Assembly: GCF_014874065.1 (NCBI RefSeq)
Contig: NZ_JADBEE010000002.1
Coordinates: 620,001-684,000 of the forward strand
Source: Nesterenkonia halotolerans
GTDB taxonomy: Bacteria > Actinomycetota > Actinomycetes > Actinomycetales > Micrococcaceae
DNA: 64,000 nucleotides
Direction of reading: 5' to 3'
The notes under the pieces were generated by a model that saw nothing but the letters and a program-made list of their open reading frames with translations, had not been told where the DNA came from and did not search any database. The position numbers and the translations under genes are program-made. This document shows, in pieces, positions 41,481 to 49,131 of this stretch (position 1 is the stretch's first letter; every line of letters starts with the position of its first letter).

Positions 41481-41549
41481 CGCGGACCCCTCAAGGCTGA
41501 GGCAGGAGGACGGTGGAGTAATTCACCGTGGGGCGTGACGTCAGGATAC

Positions 41550-42764
41550 CTACGCGGAGCGCCGGTGGGGATAGACCGGCTCCCGGTCCTGGAAATCCAG
41601 GATGCTGTGATTCTGGATCACGCCGTTGTGGATCTCAATGGCGCGCGAGATCGTGAGGTTCTTCGCCCACGCGGCGGGCCCTTCCATCACGGTGCGCAGG
41701 AACGGCAGGATCGCCCCGCTGACCTCCCAGGTGGCGGAGTTCCACAGGTAGGACGGGGTGTGGTCCACGGCGTAGTAGTTCACACCCCGGCCCACCGTGA
41801 ACATCGGCTCACCGAAGGTGGTGGGCTTCGGCCATTCGAAGCCCATGCCCGCGTCGCAGGAGACATCGATGATCAGACTTCCCGGGGCGAAGAGGTCCAG
41901 GTCCTCGTTGCGCAGGTAGGTCAAGGGTGCCGACACGTCCTGGAGCGTGCAGTTGACCACGATGTCGTGCGAGGCCAGAAACTCCGGGAGCAGCACGTCC
42001 CCGTCCGGGGTGAGCACGGTGCTCAGGTGTGTCGGACCGCCGTCGGTGTTGAGCTGAGCGATGTGGGCGGAGTGGATCGGTGAGCCGACCGCCGTGGCTC
42101 CGCGCTGGGTGAGCACCTGGATGTCGTGGATGCCGTGTGCCTTCAGCGCTGTCACCGCACCGCGTGCCGTCGCGCCGAAGCCGATGACCACCGCGCTCAG
42201 GCGTGGCCCGTAGTCGCCCGTGGAGCCGATCAGGCTCGTGGCGTGGATGACGGAGCAGTAGCCGGCCAGCTCGTTGTTCATGTGGAAGACGTGCAGGCTG
42301 AAGTCACCCCGGCGGGTCCAATGCTGCATCGCCTCGAAGGCGATCAGCGTCAGCCGTCCATCGATCGCGGTCTGGGTCATCGCGGCATCCTGCACGCAGT
42401 GCGGCCATCCCCACAGCACGCGGCCCGCGGGCATGGCTTCCACATCCTCGGCCTGCGGCTTGGGCAGCAGCAGCACATCTGCGGCGTCGATCACCTCGGC
42501 GCGTTCGGCTACTGTGCCGACACGGGATTCGAGGTAGCCCGGTTCGAGCTGGAAGTCCTGCCCGTAGCCGCGCTCCACGATCATTCGCGCGCGCAGGTCC
42601 GGGTCGATCTGATCCAGGTGGCGGGGGTGGATGGGCAGCCGACGCTCGTTCTCCATCGAAGAGTTCGCCAGAAGCCCGAGGCTGAGCAGCGACGCGGGAG
42701 GAACAGGTGAGGCTGCCGCAGCAGGTGAAGCAGGGGTGAAGCCGGTCATCCAGAGTCCCGTCAT
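41550..42764 (-). CDS. N5-(carboxyethyl)ornithine synthase-like / alanine dehydrogenase-fold oxidoreductase
   Basis: A protein of ~404 residues with the alanine-dehydrogenase/PNT fold. SLGLLANSSMENERRLPIHPRHLDQI is the opening strand and substrate-lysine region. FEAMQHWTRRGDFSLHVFHMNNELAGYCSVIHA follows, then the NAD(P) Rossmann segment SAVVIGFGATARGAVTALKAHGI near 210 and GVNYYAVDHTPSYLWNSATWEVS near 330. The closest characterised relative in kind is N5-(carboxyethyl)ornithine synthase, which condenses pyruvate with ornithine. ATG 42764 and ATG 42749 are both possible starts. Confidence 0.78.
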   Translation of the reverse strand: MTGLWMTGFTPASPAAAASPVPPASLLSLGLLANSSMENERRLPIHPRHLDQIDPDLRARMIVERGYGQDFQLEPGYLESRVGTVAERAEVIDAADVLLLPKPQAEDVEAMPAGRVLWGWPHCVQDAAMTQTAIDGRLTLIAFEAMQHWTRRGDFSLHVFHMNNELAGYCSVIHATSLIGSTGDYGPRLSAVVIGFGATARGAVTALKAHGIHDIQVLTQRGATAVGSPIHSAHIAQLNTDGGPTHLSTVLTPDGDVLLPEFLASHDIVVNCTLQDVSAPLTYLRNEDLDLFAPGSLIIDVSCDAGMGFEWPKPTTFGEPMFTVGRGVNYYAVDHTPSYLWNSATWEVSGAILPFLRTVMEGPAAWAKNLTISRAIEIHNGVIQNHSILDFQDREPVYPHRRSA

Positions 42765-42852
42765 GAGGGAGCCAAGGACGGCTCCTTCCTTGACTGTACG
42801 CCGATCTCCCGCCGTCCACGCCGGGCGCGGGTCGGGTTCGGCGACTGGGGCG

Positions 42853-43299
42853 TCAGTCCACGCCGGGTCGACGCCGGTTCTGCTTCACCTCGGCCCGCTC
42901 CCGCTTTCCCTGCAGCCGCCGGCGATGGGATCCGCGGGTGCGTCGGGTGGGACGCCGAATGATCGGCGGAGCGATCGCCTCCCGGATCAGCTCTGCCAGA
43001 CGCTGCCGCGCCGCGATCCTGTTGCGGTGTTGAGACCGGTGCTCCGCGGCGCTGATGGTCAGCACCGTGCCAGCCAGCCGCGCGTCGAGCCGCTCAAGGG
43101 CGAGCCTGCGCTGGGGCTCCGTGAGCGCCGTCGTCGTGCCGAGATCGAGCCTGAGCTGGACGCGAGAATCGGTGGTGTTGACGCCCTGGCCGCCCGGTCC
43201 CGAGGCATGGGTGAACTGCTCGGACAGCTCTCCAGCCGGCACGATGAGCCCGTGCGGCGCTCCAGGCCCCGGCGGTATGCGCAGATTCTCCACACACAC
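42853..43299 (-). CDS. arfB: Alternative ribosome-rescue factor (peptidyl-tRNA hydrolase) ArfB
   Basis: A 148-residue release-factor-like protein with the GGQ domain (FTHASGPGGQGVNTTDSRVQLRLDL, GGQ near residue 36) and a basic C-terminal tail (RRPTRRTRGSHRRRLQGKRERAEVKQNRRR) that enters the empty mRNA channel. It frees ribosomes stalled on non-stop mRNAs. The start is GTG 43299 with alternative GTGs nearby. Single gene. Confidence 0.93.
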   Translation of the reverse strand: MCVENLRIPPGPGAPHGLIVPAGELSEQFTHASGPGGQGVNTTDSRVQLRLDLGTTTALTEPQRRLALERLDARLAGTVLTISAAEHRSQHRNRIAARQRLAELIREAIAPPIIRRPTRRTRGSHRRRLQGKRERAEVKQNRRRPGVD

Positions 43300-43360
43300 C
43301 AGTCTGCCGCACCGGAGAGGGCAGAGGGTCTGGGCCCGGGTCCCGGCTCAGCGTCGCAGC

Positions 43361-44584
43361 TCAGCCCAGCGCTTCCAGGATCTGCACCGCCGCGCCGGTC
43401 CCGTCCTCCGATGCCATGCTGCGGGCTGCGGACTCTACGGCCGGTCGGTAGGACTCCGCCTCGGCCAAGCCGCGGGTCACAGTCTCCGCGGTGAGTCTCC
43501 GCTGGGGAATCGGCGCCGGGGAGAGCCCCTGTTCATGCAGACGCCTGCCCCAGAAGGGCTGGTCGGCGATGAAGGGGACGGGGATGGAGACGGCCCCTGC
43601 GGCGGTCGCCGCGTGCACCGTCCCGATCCCGCCGTGGTGGACCGCTGCCAGCGCCTGCGGCAGGACTGCCTCGTGCGGGACCGAAGGGGTGACAAGCAGG
43701 TCCTCACCGGCCAGCGAGGGCGGCACCTGTAAGCCCCCGAGCCCGGTCGCGATCAGTCCACGGGCGCCGAAGCTGCGGATGCCGCGGATGACCTCACTGG
43801 CGCGCGCCACCGGATCATCGGTTGCCATGGACCCGAAGCCCGCGTAGACGAAGTCGCCCTCCGCGAGGAACCTCGCGAGCTCGGCGGAGACTGTTCCCTC
43901 AGCGAACCCGGTCTCTTCCGTGGTCACGGTCTCCGAAGCATCGCGTCTCCAGGGTCCGGTGAGGTGGACCGATGCGTCCCAGTCATCGGGTCGGCGCAGC
44001 AGGACGGGGCTGATGGGCAGGAGCGTGGCGGCAGGCGGGGCCGGCCGGCGGCGATAGCTGCCGACCATTCGGGAGACCTCGCTGAGGTCCTCCCGGAACA
44101 TCGCCTCACCGGCGCTGGCCAGTCGATAGGTTGCTGGGTTGAAGCGTCCCAGATCCCTGGTGAGGGTTCCGGCGGCGGGAAACGCGCGGGTGGGCGTCAC
44201 GGCGGGCACGATCTCGACCAGCACGTGGGGGATGGACAGGGCATCGGCGGTCACGGAGGCGGAGAGGATCTTCGGGTGCGCCACCAGGAGATCGGGACGG
44301 TAGTCCATCGCGGCTCGTGCTGACCCCAGAAGCACCTGCCGCATGAGCGGTTTCACCACGCTGCGATAGGAGCGGAATGCGGCTGCTGGGGAGACCCCCT
44401 GCTGCGCGATCAGCGCCGAGTAGTCGACCCCGAGGCTCACGACGTCGAGGTCCGCGAGGTCGGCGCCGGAATGGTCTGGAACCACCAGGCGCACCTCGTG
44501 TCCGGCCCGGACCGCCCGGTGGGCAAGCGCGACGAAAGGTTCCACGTCCCCGCGCGAGCCCGCGGTGGCCAGAAGGATCCGCAT
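43361..44584 (-). CDS. MGT/UGT-family glycosyltransferase (GT1)
   Basis: A 407-residue GT-B enzyme. The N-terminal MRILLATAGSRGDVEPFVALAHRAVRAGHEVRLVVP is the classic sterol/macrolide glycosyltransferase start. The C-terminal nucleotide-sugar motif is PHEAVLPQALAAVHHGGIGTVHAATAAGAVSIPVPFIADQPFWGRRL (H-HHGG...DQ). Substrates for relatives are macrolides, sterols, carotenoids or lipids. ATG 44584 is one base past the stop of the DUF2071 gene, so they form an operon. In this setting a lipid or carotenoid aglycone is possible but unproven. Confidence 0.9.
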   Translation of the reverse strand: MRILLATAGSRGDVEPFVALAHRAVRAGHEVRLVVPDHSGADLADLDVVSLGVDYSALIAQQGVSPAAAFRSYRSVVKPLMRQVLLGSARAAMDYRPDLLVAHPKILSASVTADALSIPHVLVEIVPAVTPTRAFPAAGTLTRDLGRFNPATYRLASAGEAMFREDLSEVSRMVGSYRRRPAPPAATLLPISPVLLRRPDDWDASVHLTGPWRRDASETVTTEETGFAEGTVSAELARFLAEGDFVYAGFGSMATDDPVARASEVIRGIRSFGARGLIATGLGGLQVPPSLAGEDLLVTPSVPHEAVLPQALAAVHHGGIGTVHAATAAGAVSIPVPFIADQPFWGRRLHEQGLSPAPIPQRRLTAETVTRGLAEAESYRPAVESAARSMASEDGTGAAVQILEALG

Positions 44585-44585
44585 G

Positions 44586-45344
44586 TCACCGCACTCCTGT
44601 GGTGGTCCGCCCGAGCTGATTCTCCCGCTGCGGCGCGGCGAAGACCGTGGTGACCTCGGCTGCGTACAGCACCGAATCCGGCGCACGGTCTGCAAGCCCC
44701 TCGAAACCGGCCGCCGCGAGCAGCCCATCCTGCAGGTGCACCAGCTCGGCCTGCTGCAGCGGCCACGGCTCATGATGATTGCGGCAATAGATGGTGCGCC
44801 CCAGATGACGTTCGTGGAAGCCCCACCGCGAGGTCAGGAACTGCGCCAGCGGATCCTCCGCGAGGGCCGCGTTCTGCGCGGAGTCTCCGCCGGGACGCAC
44901 GATCATCTGGGAGGCTGCGGCGCGCTGGCCGTGCCGTCTGGTCCGGTAGGACACCTCGCCGCCTCGGCGCTGCAGCGACATCGAGGCCCACTGATACTTC
45001 AGCCCGAATGCCGCTCGAGCGATCAGCACCGGGATCAGGTGCGAGGCCTCCAAGCTGAGGAACACCACTCCGCGGTGGCCCTTCGCGTCGATGGAATACA
45101 GCCGGACATTGACCTCGGGGAAGTTTCCCAGCCACGGGATGCGCGGACCGCCGAAGAACGAGCTCTGCGACATCTGGAAGCCGATGAGCCCCACCCAGCT
45201 GCTGCCGTCGATCACATCGGGGGTGCAGCCCGGCGGCATATAGGGTTCGACGACGCTCGGGTCGACCCGCCAATGCAGAAACGAGACGTCACTCCAGCGC
45301 TGTCGCAGAATGGCGGCGCTGCCCAGCGGGGGAGCCTCGGTCAT
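44586..45344 (-). CDS. DUF2071 (YqjF-like) protein
   Basis: A 252-residue protein of the DUF2071 family, related in fold to acetoacetate decarboxylase. Landmarks: RWSDVSFLHWRVDPSVVEPYMPPGC near the start, SWVGLIGFQM near 55, GNFPEVNVRLYSIDAKGHRGVVFLSLEASH near 75-105 and the C-terminal LTSRWGFHERHLGRTIYCRNHHEPW. Function unknown. It is the first gene of a two-gene unit with the MGT glycosyltransferase and divergent from the GT2 operon (157 bp between starts). Confidence 0.88.
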   Translation of the reverse strand: MTEAPPLGSAAILRQRWSDVSFLHWRVDPSVVEPYMPPGCTPDVIDGSSWVGLIGFQMSQSSFFGGPRIPWLGNFPEVNVRLYSIDAKGHRGVVFLSLEASHLIPVLIARAAFGLKYQWASMSLQRRGGEVSYRTRRHGQRAAASQMIVRPGGDSAQNAALAEDPLAQFLTSRWGFHERHLGRTIYCRNHHEPWPLQQAELVHLQDGLLAAAGFEGLADRAPDSVLYAAEVTTVFAAPQRENQLGRTTTGVR

Positions 45345-45501
45345 CTGGTCAGTCCACCCTTTCAAGCGAAGCCGCCCCATAGCGCGTACATTATCTAGCG
45401 GCGGAAGTGCGAGACGTTTGCGCCGCACCACAGAGGGCGGCGATGGCTGCAAGCTTAGAAGGGCCCGAGCCGGATTGAGAATCGATGACGAAGGACACGA
45501 C

Positions 45502-46293
45502 ATGACTGGTCGCCCGAGCACGGTGTCTGTCGTCATTCCGGTCAAGGACGACAGCACAGAGCTCGCCGTCTGCCTCGCGGCCCTGCACGCGCAGACTCGA
45601 CCAGCCGAGGAGATCATCGTCGTGGACAACGCCTCCTCCGATGACTCAGCCGCCACCGCCCGCGCACACGGCGCCACCGTGCTCAGCTGCCTTGAGCCGG
45701 GGATCCCCGCGGCGAGCGCCGCCGGCTACGACGCGGCCACCGGCGACCTGATCCTGCGCCTGGACGCCGACTGCGTCCCGCCCGCCTGCTGGATCCAGGA
45801 CGTCATCAGTGCCTTCGAGAAACAGCCCCAGGTGGCCGCGCTCACCGGTCCCGCACGATTCATCGACGGCCCGGCGCTGCTGCGGCCACCGCTCGTGGCG
45901 GCCTACCTCCTCGCCTACCGCTGCTTCTCGCTGCCCGCGCTGGGACACCAGCCGCTCTTCGGCTCCAACCTGGCGATGCGCCGTGAGGCGTGGCAGTCGG
46001 TCCGACTCGGAGTCCACCGCGAAGACCCAGAGATCCACGATGACCTCGACCTCTCCTTCCACCTCGGTGAACGCCACCGGTTGGGACGGGTCCGGGGAGA
46101 GCCGATGGGGATCTCGATGCGACCCTTCCGGAATGCCCGATCCTTTCAGCGGCGCATGCGCCGAGGCCTGCGCACCGTGACGATCCACTGGCCGCAGGAC
46201 TTCCCTCCCTACCGGTGGCGCCGGATGCGGACACGCCGGCACGGCGCCGAGGGCTCCCCAGCACAGGAGGGCCGGACACATGGCCACGCCTGA
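45502..46293 (+). CDS. Family 2 glycosyltransferase
   Basis: A 263-residue GT-A enzyme. VSVVIPVKDDSTELAVCLAALHAQTRPAEEIIVVDNASSDDSAATA is the GT2 donor domain. LILRLDADCVPPACWI holds the DxD metal site, and FGSNLAMRREAWQSVRLGVHREDPEIHDDLDLSFHL the ED-type acceptor motif. There are no obvious membrane helices. ATG 45502 follows GAAGGA by six bases. It is the first of five overlapping genes to 50771. Confidence 0.9.
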   Translation: MTGRPSTVSVVIPVKDDSTELAVCLAALHAQTRPAEEIIVVDNASSDDSAATARAHGATVLSCLEPGIPAASAAGYDAATGDLILRLDADCVPPACWIQDVISAFEKQPQVAALTGPARFIDGPALLRPPLVAAYLLAYRCFSLPALGHQPLFGSNLAMRREAWQSVRLGVHREDPEIHDDLDLSFHLGERHRLGRVRGEPMGISMRPFRNARSFQRRMRRGLRTVTIHWPQDFPPYRWRRMRTRRHGAEGSPAQEGRTHGHA

Positions 46294-47200
46294 GCATGAG
46301 CCCCTGCCCGAGCATGAGCCCCGCCCCGAGGTAGACACGCCGGGCGCCGGCACCACCGCCCACGACGACGCCGTCCTTATCGGGCCCGTCGCGGCGCCTC
46401 ACCTGCACGTGATGAGCTGGAACATCCGGCGTCGTACCGTGCGGTTCCATCCTCGGGTCGCAGACCGCTGGCATCGGCGCGCGCCGGGAGTCCGTGCCCT
46501 GCTCCAGGCTGAGCGGCCCACTCTGTTGGGAGCCCAGGAAGCTCTGGGGGATCAGTCCGACTTTCTGGCCGAGTCGCTGGGAGGCGGCTACGGCGTCGTC
46601 GGTCATGGACGGGGGCCGCGCGGCGGGGGAGAAGCCTCACCGATCTTCTACGACACCGACCGGCTCGAGCTGCTGGACTTCGAACAGACCGCCCTCTCCG
46701 ATGCGCCGCACTCCCCGGGCTCGACCTCCTGGGGCAACCTCATCCCGCGCGCCCTGGTCTCCGCTCGGTTCCGCGACCGCGAGACCTCCGCGGTCTTCCT
46801 CGCCCTGAACACGCACCTCGATCACCTCTCTGCGCGGTCCCGGCTGCGCTCCGCCCAGGTGATCCGCGAACACGTCCTGCGCAGCGATCTGCCTGCCGTG
46901 CTCACCGCGGACTTCAATGCGGATCGAACGAGTGCGCCGCTGGCCGAACTGCTCCAGGACGCGGCGCTCGCCGAGACCTGGGCGGCCGCGGAGCGCCACG
47001 ACAGCCACGAATGGGGCACCTTCGCGAACTACCGGTCCCCGCGCAGAGACCGCCCGCGCATCGACTGGATCCTCGCCACACCCGGCGTCCGGGTGCTGCG
47101 CGCAGCGATCAACCCCCAGCGCCATGGCGACGCCTGGGCCTCCGACCACCTTCCAGTCCACGCCGTGGTGACACTTCCCAAGGAGGGCGATGCCCCATGA
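46280..47200 (+). CDS. Endonuclease/exonuclease/phosphatase-family protein
   Basis: A 306-residue EEP protein. After a hydrophilic ~40-residue His/Glu/Pro-rich leader come MSWNIRRR (Asn metal site), LLGAQEAL (Glu), FLALNTHLDHLS (His), LPAVLTADFNADRTSAPL (Asp/Asn) and WASDHLPVHAVV (Asp-His). All catalytic residues are intact, and a phosphodiesterase on a lipid, sugar or nucleic-acid phosphate is likely. The start overlaps the GT2 gene by 14 bp and the stop overlaps the next ATG by 4 bp. Confidence 0.9.
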   Translation: MATPEHEPLPEHEPRPEVDTPGAGTTAHDDAVLIGPVAAPHLHVMSWNIRRRTVRFHPRVADRWHRRAPGVRALLQAERPTLLGAQEALGDQSDFLAESLGGGYGVVGHGRGPRGGGEASPIFYDTDRLELLDFEQTALSDAPHSPGSTSWGNLIPRALVSARFRDRETSAVFLALNTHLDHLSARSRLRSAQVIREHVLRSDLPAVLTADFNADRTSAPLAELLQDAALAETWAAAERHDSHEWGTFANYRSPRRDRPRIDWILATPGVRVLRAAINPQRHGDAWASDHLPVHAVVTLPKEGDAP

Positions 47201-47823
47201 TGGAGAACTTCCTGCGCCGCCCGCAGACCCCCGCCGAGCTGATCGCCGATGTGCTGCGCGCGTTCGGGGTGTTCAGCGTCATCTTTGCCGCGGTGGTCTT
47301 CGACCTCACCGACGCCGGCATACTCGCCTTCGTCCTGCCGGCCGTCTTCGCCCCACGGTTCCTCGGGACCAGGGCCGGGGCAGACATCACCTTGTCGTTG
47401 ACGGTGCTCATCGCTGGATGGAGCAACGTGTGGGGGCTCTACGAGAGCGTCCCCGGGTGGGATCTTGCCGTGCACTTCGTCTGCACCGGTGTCCTCGCGG
47501 CGAGTCTGTGCCTGTTGCTGGGCCGGGTGCAGACGCTGCCTGCCCCGCGCAGCGCCCTGGCGACGACGACGCTCGGCATCACGCTGACCACCGCATTCGG
47601 GCTCGCGCTGAGCGCGATCTGGGAGATGGTGGAATGGGTCGGCTTCGTCTATGTCACCCAGGGGATCAACGTCGATTACACAGACACCATCGGTGACATG
47701 GCCGCCGGGGGACTCGGAGCCCTGTGCGCCGGACTGTTCCTGACCTTCTTCGGCCGCTTCGACGGGGAGCGGGACACCCCGCACCGGAGGCCCCGCACAG
47801 TACCCCGCGCCACGTCCACCTAG
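47197..47823 (+). CDS. YjdF/DUF2238-like membrane protein
   Basis: A 208-residue protein with about six membrane helices. SVPGWDLAVHFVCTGVLAASL and SAIWEMVEWVGFVYVTQGINVDYTDTIGDMAAGGLGALCAG carry the conserved acidic and His residues (D..H, E..EW, D..GD) of YjdF-like proteins. Its position between an EEP phosphatase and a flavoprotein suggests a membrane lipid role. Function unknown. ATG 47197 overlaps the preceding stop (ATGA). Confidence 0.78.
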   Translation: MMENFLRRPQTPAELIADVLRAFGVFSVIFAAVVFDLTDAGILAFVLPAVFAPRFLGTRAGADITLSLTVLIAGWSNVWGLYESVPGWDLAVHFVCTGVLAASLCLLLGRVQTLPAPRSALATTTLGITLTTAFGLALSAIWEMVEWVGFVYVTQGINVDYTDTIGDMAAGGLGALCAGLFLTFFGRFDGERDTPHRRPRTVPRATST

Positions 47824-47853
47824 AATGACCACCACGCCACCGGAGGGAGCGTC

Positions 47854-49131
47854 ATGGACGCTGACGTCATCGTGATCGGAGCCGGACTCGCCGGCCTGCA
47901 GGCTGCTCGACGCCTCCAACGTCTGGGCCACGCCGTCGCGGTGCTCGAAGCCGGAGACGCCGTGGGCGGCCGGGTGCGCACCGACGTCGTCGACGGCTTC
48001 CGCTGCGACCGAGGCTTTCAGGTGTTGAACCCCGCCTACTCCGCCGTGCGGGAATGGATCGACGTCCCGGCGCTGGGGCTGCAGCGGTTCGGCGTCGGCG
48101 CCGTCATCCGGAACGGGCGGCGCACCACCACCCTGGCGCATCCGCTGCGCCATCCCCAGCACGCCTTGGCCACCCTGCGCAGCCGCCACACCCCGACCAC
48201 AGACCTGCTCGCCCTGGCACGCTGGATCGCCCCGGGCCTTCCCCGCCTCCCGGGGGTCCGCGGCTCCTCGACCCAGGACCTGGACCGGACGCTCGATGCC
48301 TCGCTGGACGCGGTGGGCCTGACGGGCCGGCTGCGCCGCGACGTGCTCGACACCTTCCTGGCCGGGGTCCTCGCCGACAGCACCGGAGAGAACTCCGCGG
48401 CCTACGTGCGCATGCTGGTCCGCTACTTCGCCCTGGGCACGCCCGGGCTGCCCCAGGAGGGCATGCAGGCGCTGCCCGAACAGATGGCCGGATCGCTGGG
48501 GGACTCGGTGCGACTGCGCACCGCCGCCAGGGACCTGCGGCACAGCGGCACTGGCGTCGAGGTCAGCACCGACAGTGGCACGCTTCGTGCACGCGCCGCC
48601 GTCGTCGCGGTCGGGGTGGAGCAGCTGGGGGAACTGGGCGGAGACCTCGCCGATCACCCGGCCGGGGAGACCCATGGCCTGACCACCTGGTGGTTCCGCG
48701 CCCCAGAGCTGCCTCGGTCCGGACCGTTCCTGATGCTCGACGCCTCGCGCCCAGGCGGCGGACCCGCGGGGCCGATCTGGAACACCGCTGTGGTCTCCCA
48801 GGCAGCGCCCTCCTACGCCCCGGCGGGAGAGCACCTCATCCAGGCGACCACGCTGCTGGACCGTCCCGACGGGCTCGCGGAAGAGGCCGCCGTGCGCCGT
48901 GACCTCGAACGGCTCTACCAGACCTCCACCCGGGACTGGGAGATGCTCATCCATCACGTGGTCCCGCACACGCTGCCCGCGATGCCTCCGCCGCTGGTGG
49001 ACCAGGGGCCGGAACGCATCGGGCAGCGCATCCTGGTGGCCGGAGATCACCGGGAGAACGGCTCCATCCAAGGGGCGATGGTCTCGGGCGACCGGGCCGC
49101 ACGGACCGTGTCGAGGCTCCTCGCGGCGTGA
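47854..49131 (+). CDS. FAD-dependent oxidoreductase, amine-oxidase/desaturase-like
   Basis: A 425-residue flavoprotein. VIVIGAGLAGLQAARRLQRLGHAVAVLEAGDAVGGRVRTDVVDGF is the FAD-binding start and GRILVAGDHRENGSIQGAMVSGDRAA-like residues close the fold near 395-415. Overall similar to amine oxidases and carotenoid desaturase-like enzymes of actinobacteria. Its stop overlaps the GTG of the photolyase-related gene by 4 bp. Such pairing of a flavoprotein with a photolyase-family gene is suggestive of a shared light or isoprenoid context. Confidence 0.85.
   Translation: MDADVIVIGAGLAGLQAARRLQRLGHAVAVLEAGDAVGGRVRTDVVDGFRCDRGFQVLNPAYSAVREWIDVPALGLQRFGVGAVIRNGRRTTTLAHPLRHPQHALATLRSRHTPTTDLLALARWIAPGLPRLPGVRGSSTQDLDRTLDASLDAVGLTGRLRRDVLDTFLAGVLADSTGENSAAYVRMLVRYFALGTPGLPQEGMQALPEQMAGSLGDSVRLRTAARDLRHSGTGVEVSTDSGTLRARAAVVAVGVEQLGELGGDLADHPAGETHGLTTWWFRAPELPRSGPFLMLDASRPGGGPAGPIWNTAVVSQAAPSYAPAGEHLIQATTLLDRPDGLAEEAAVRRDLERLYQTSTRDWEMLIHHVVPHTLPAMPPPLVDQGPERIGQRILVAGDHRENGSIQGAMVSGDRAARTVSRLLAA

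Noticed and set aside
47029-49071. 680-codon frame opposite the membrane protein and flavoprotein
   Set aside because: Composition is Gly/Arg/His-rich with no domain, and the plus-strand genes have clear motifs and coupled starts.
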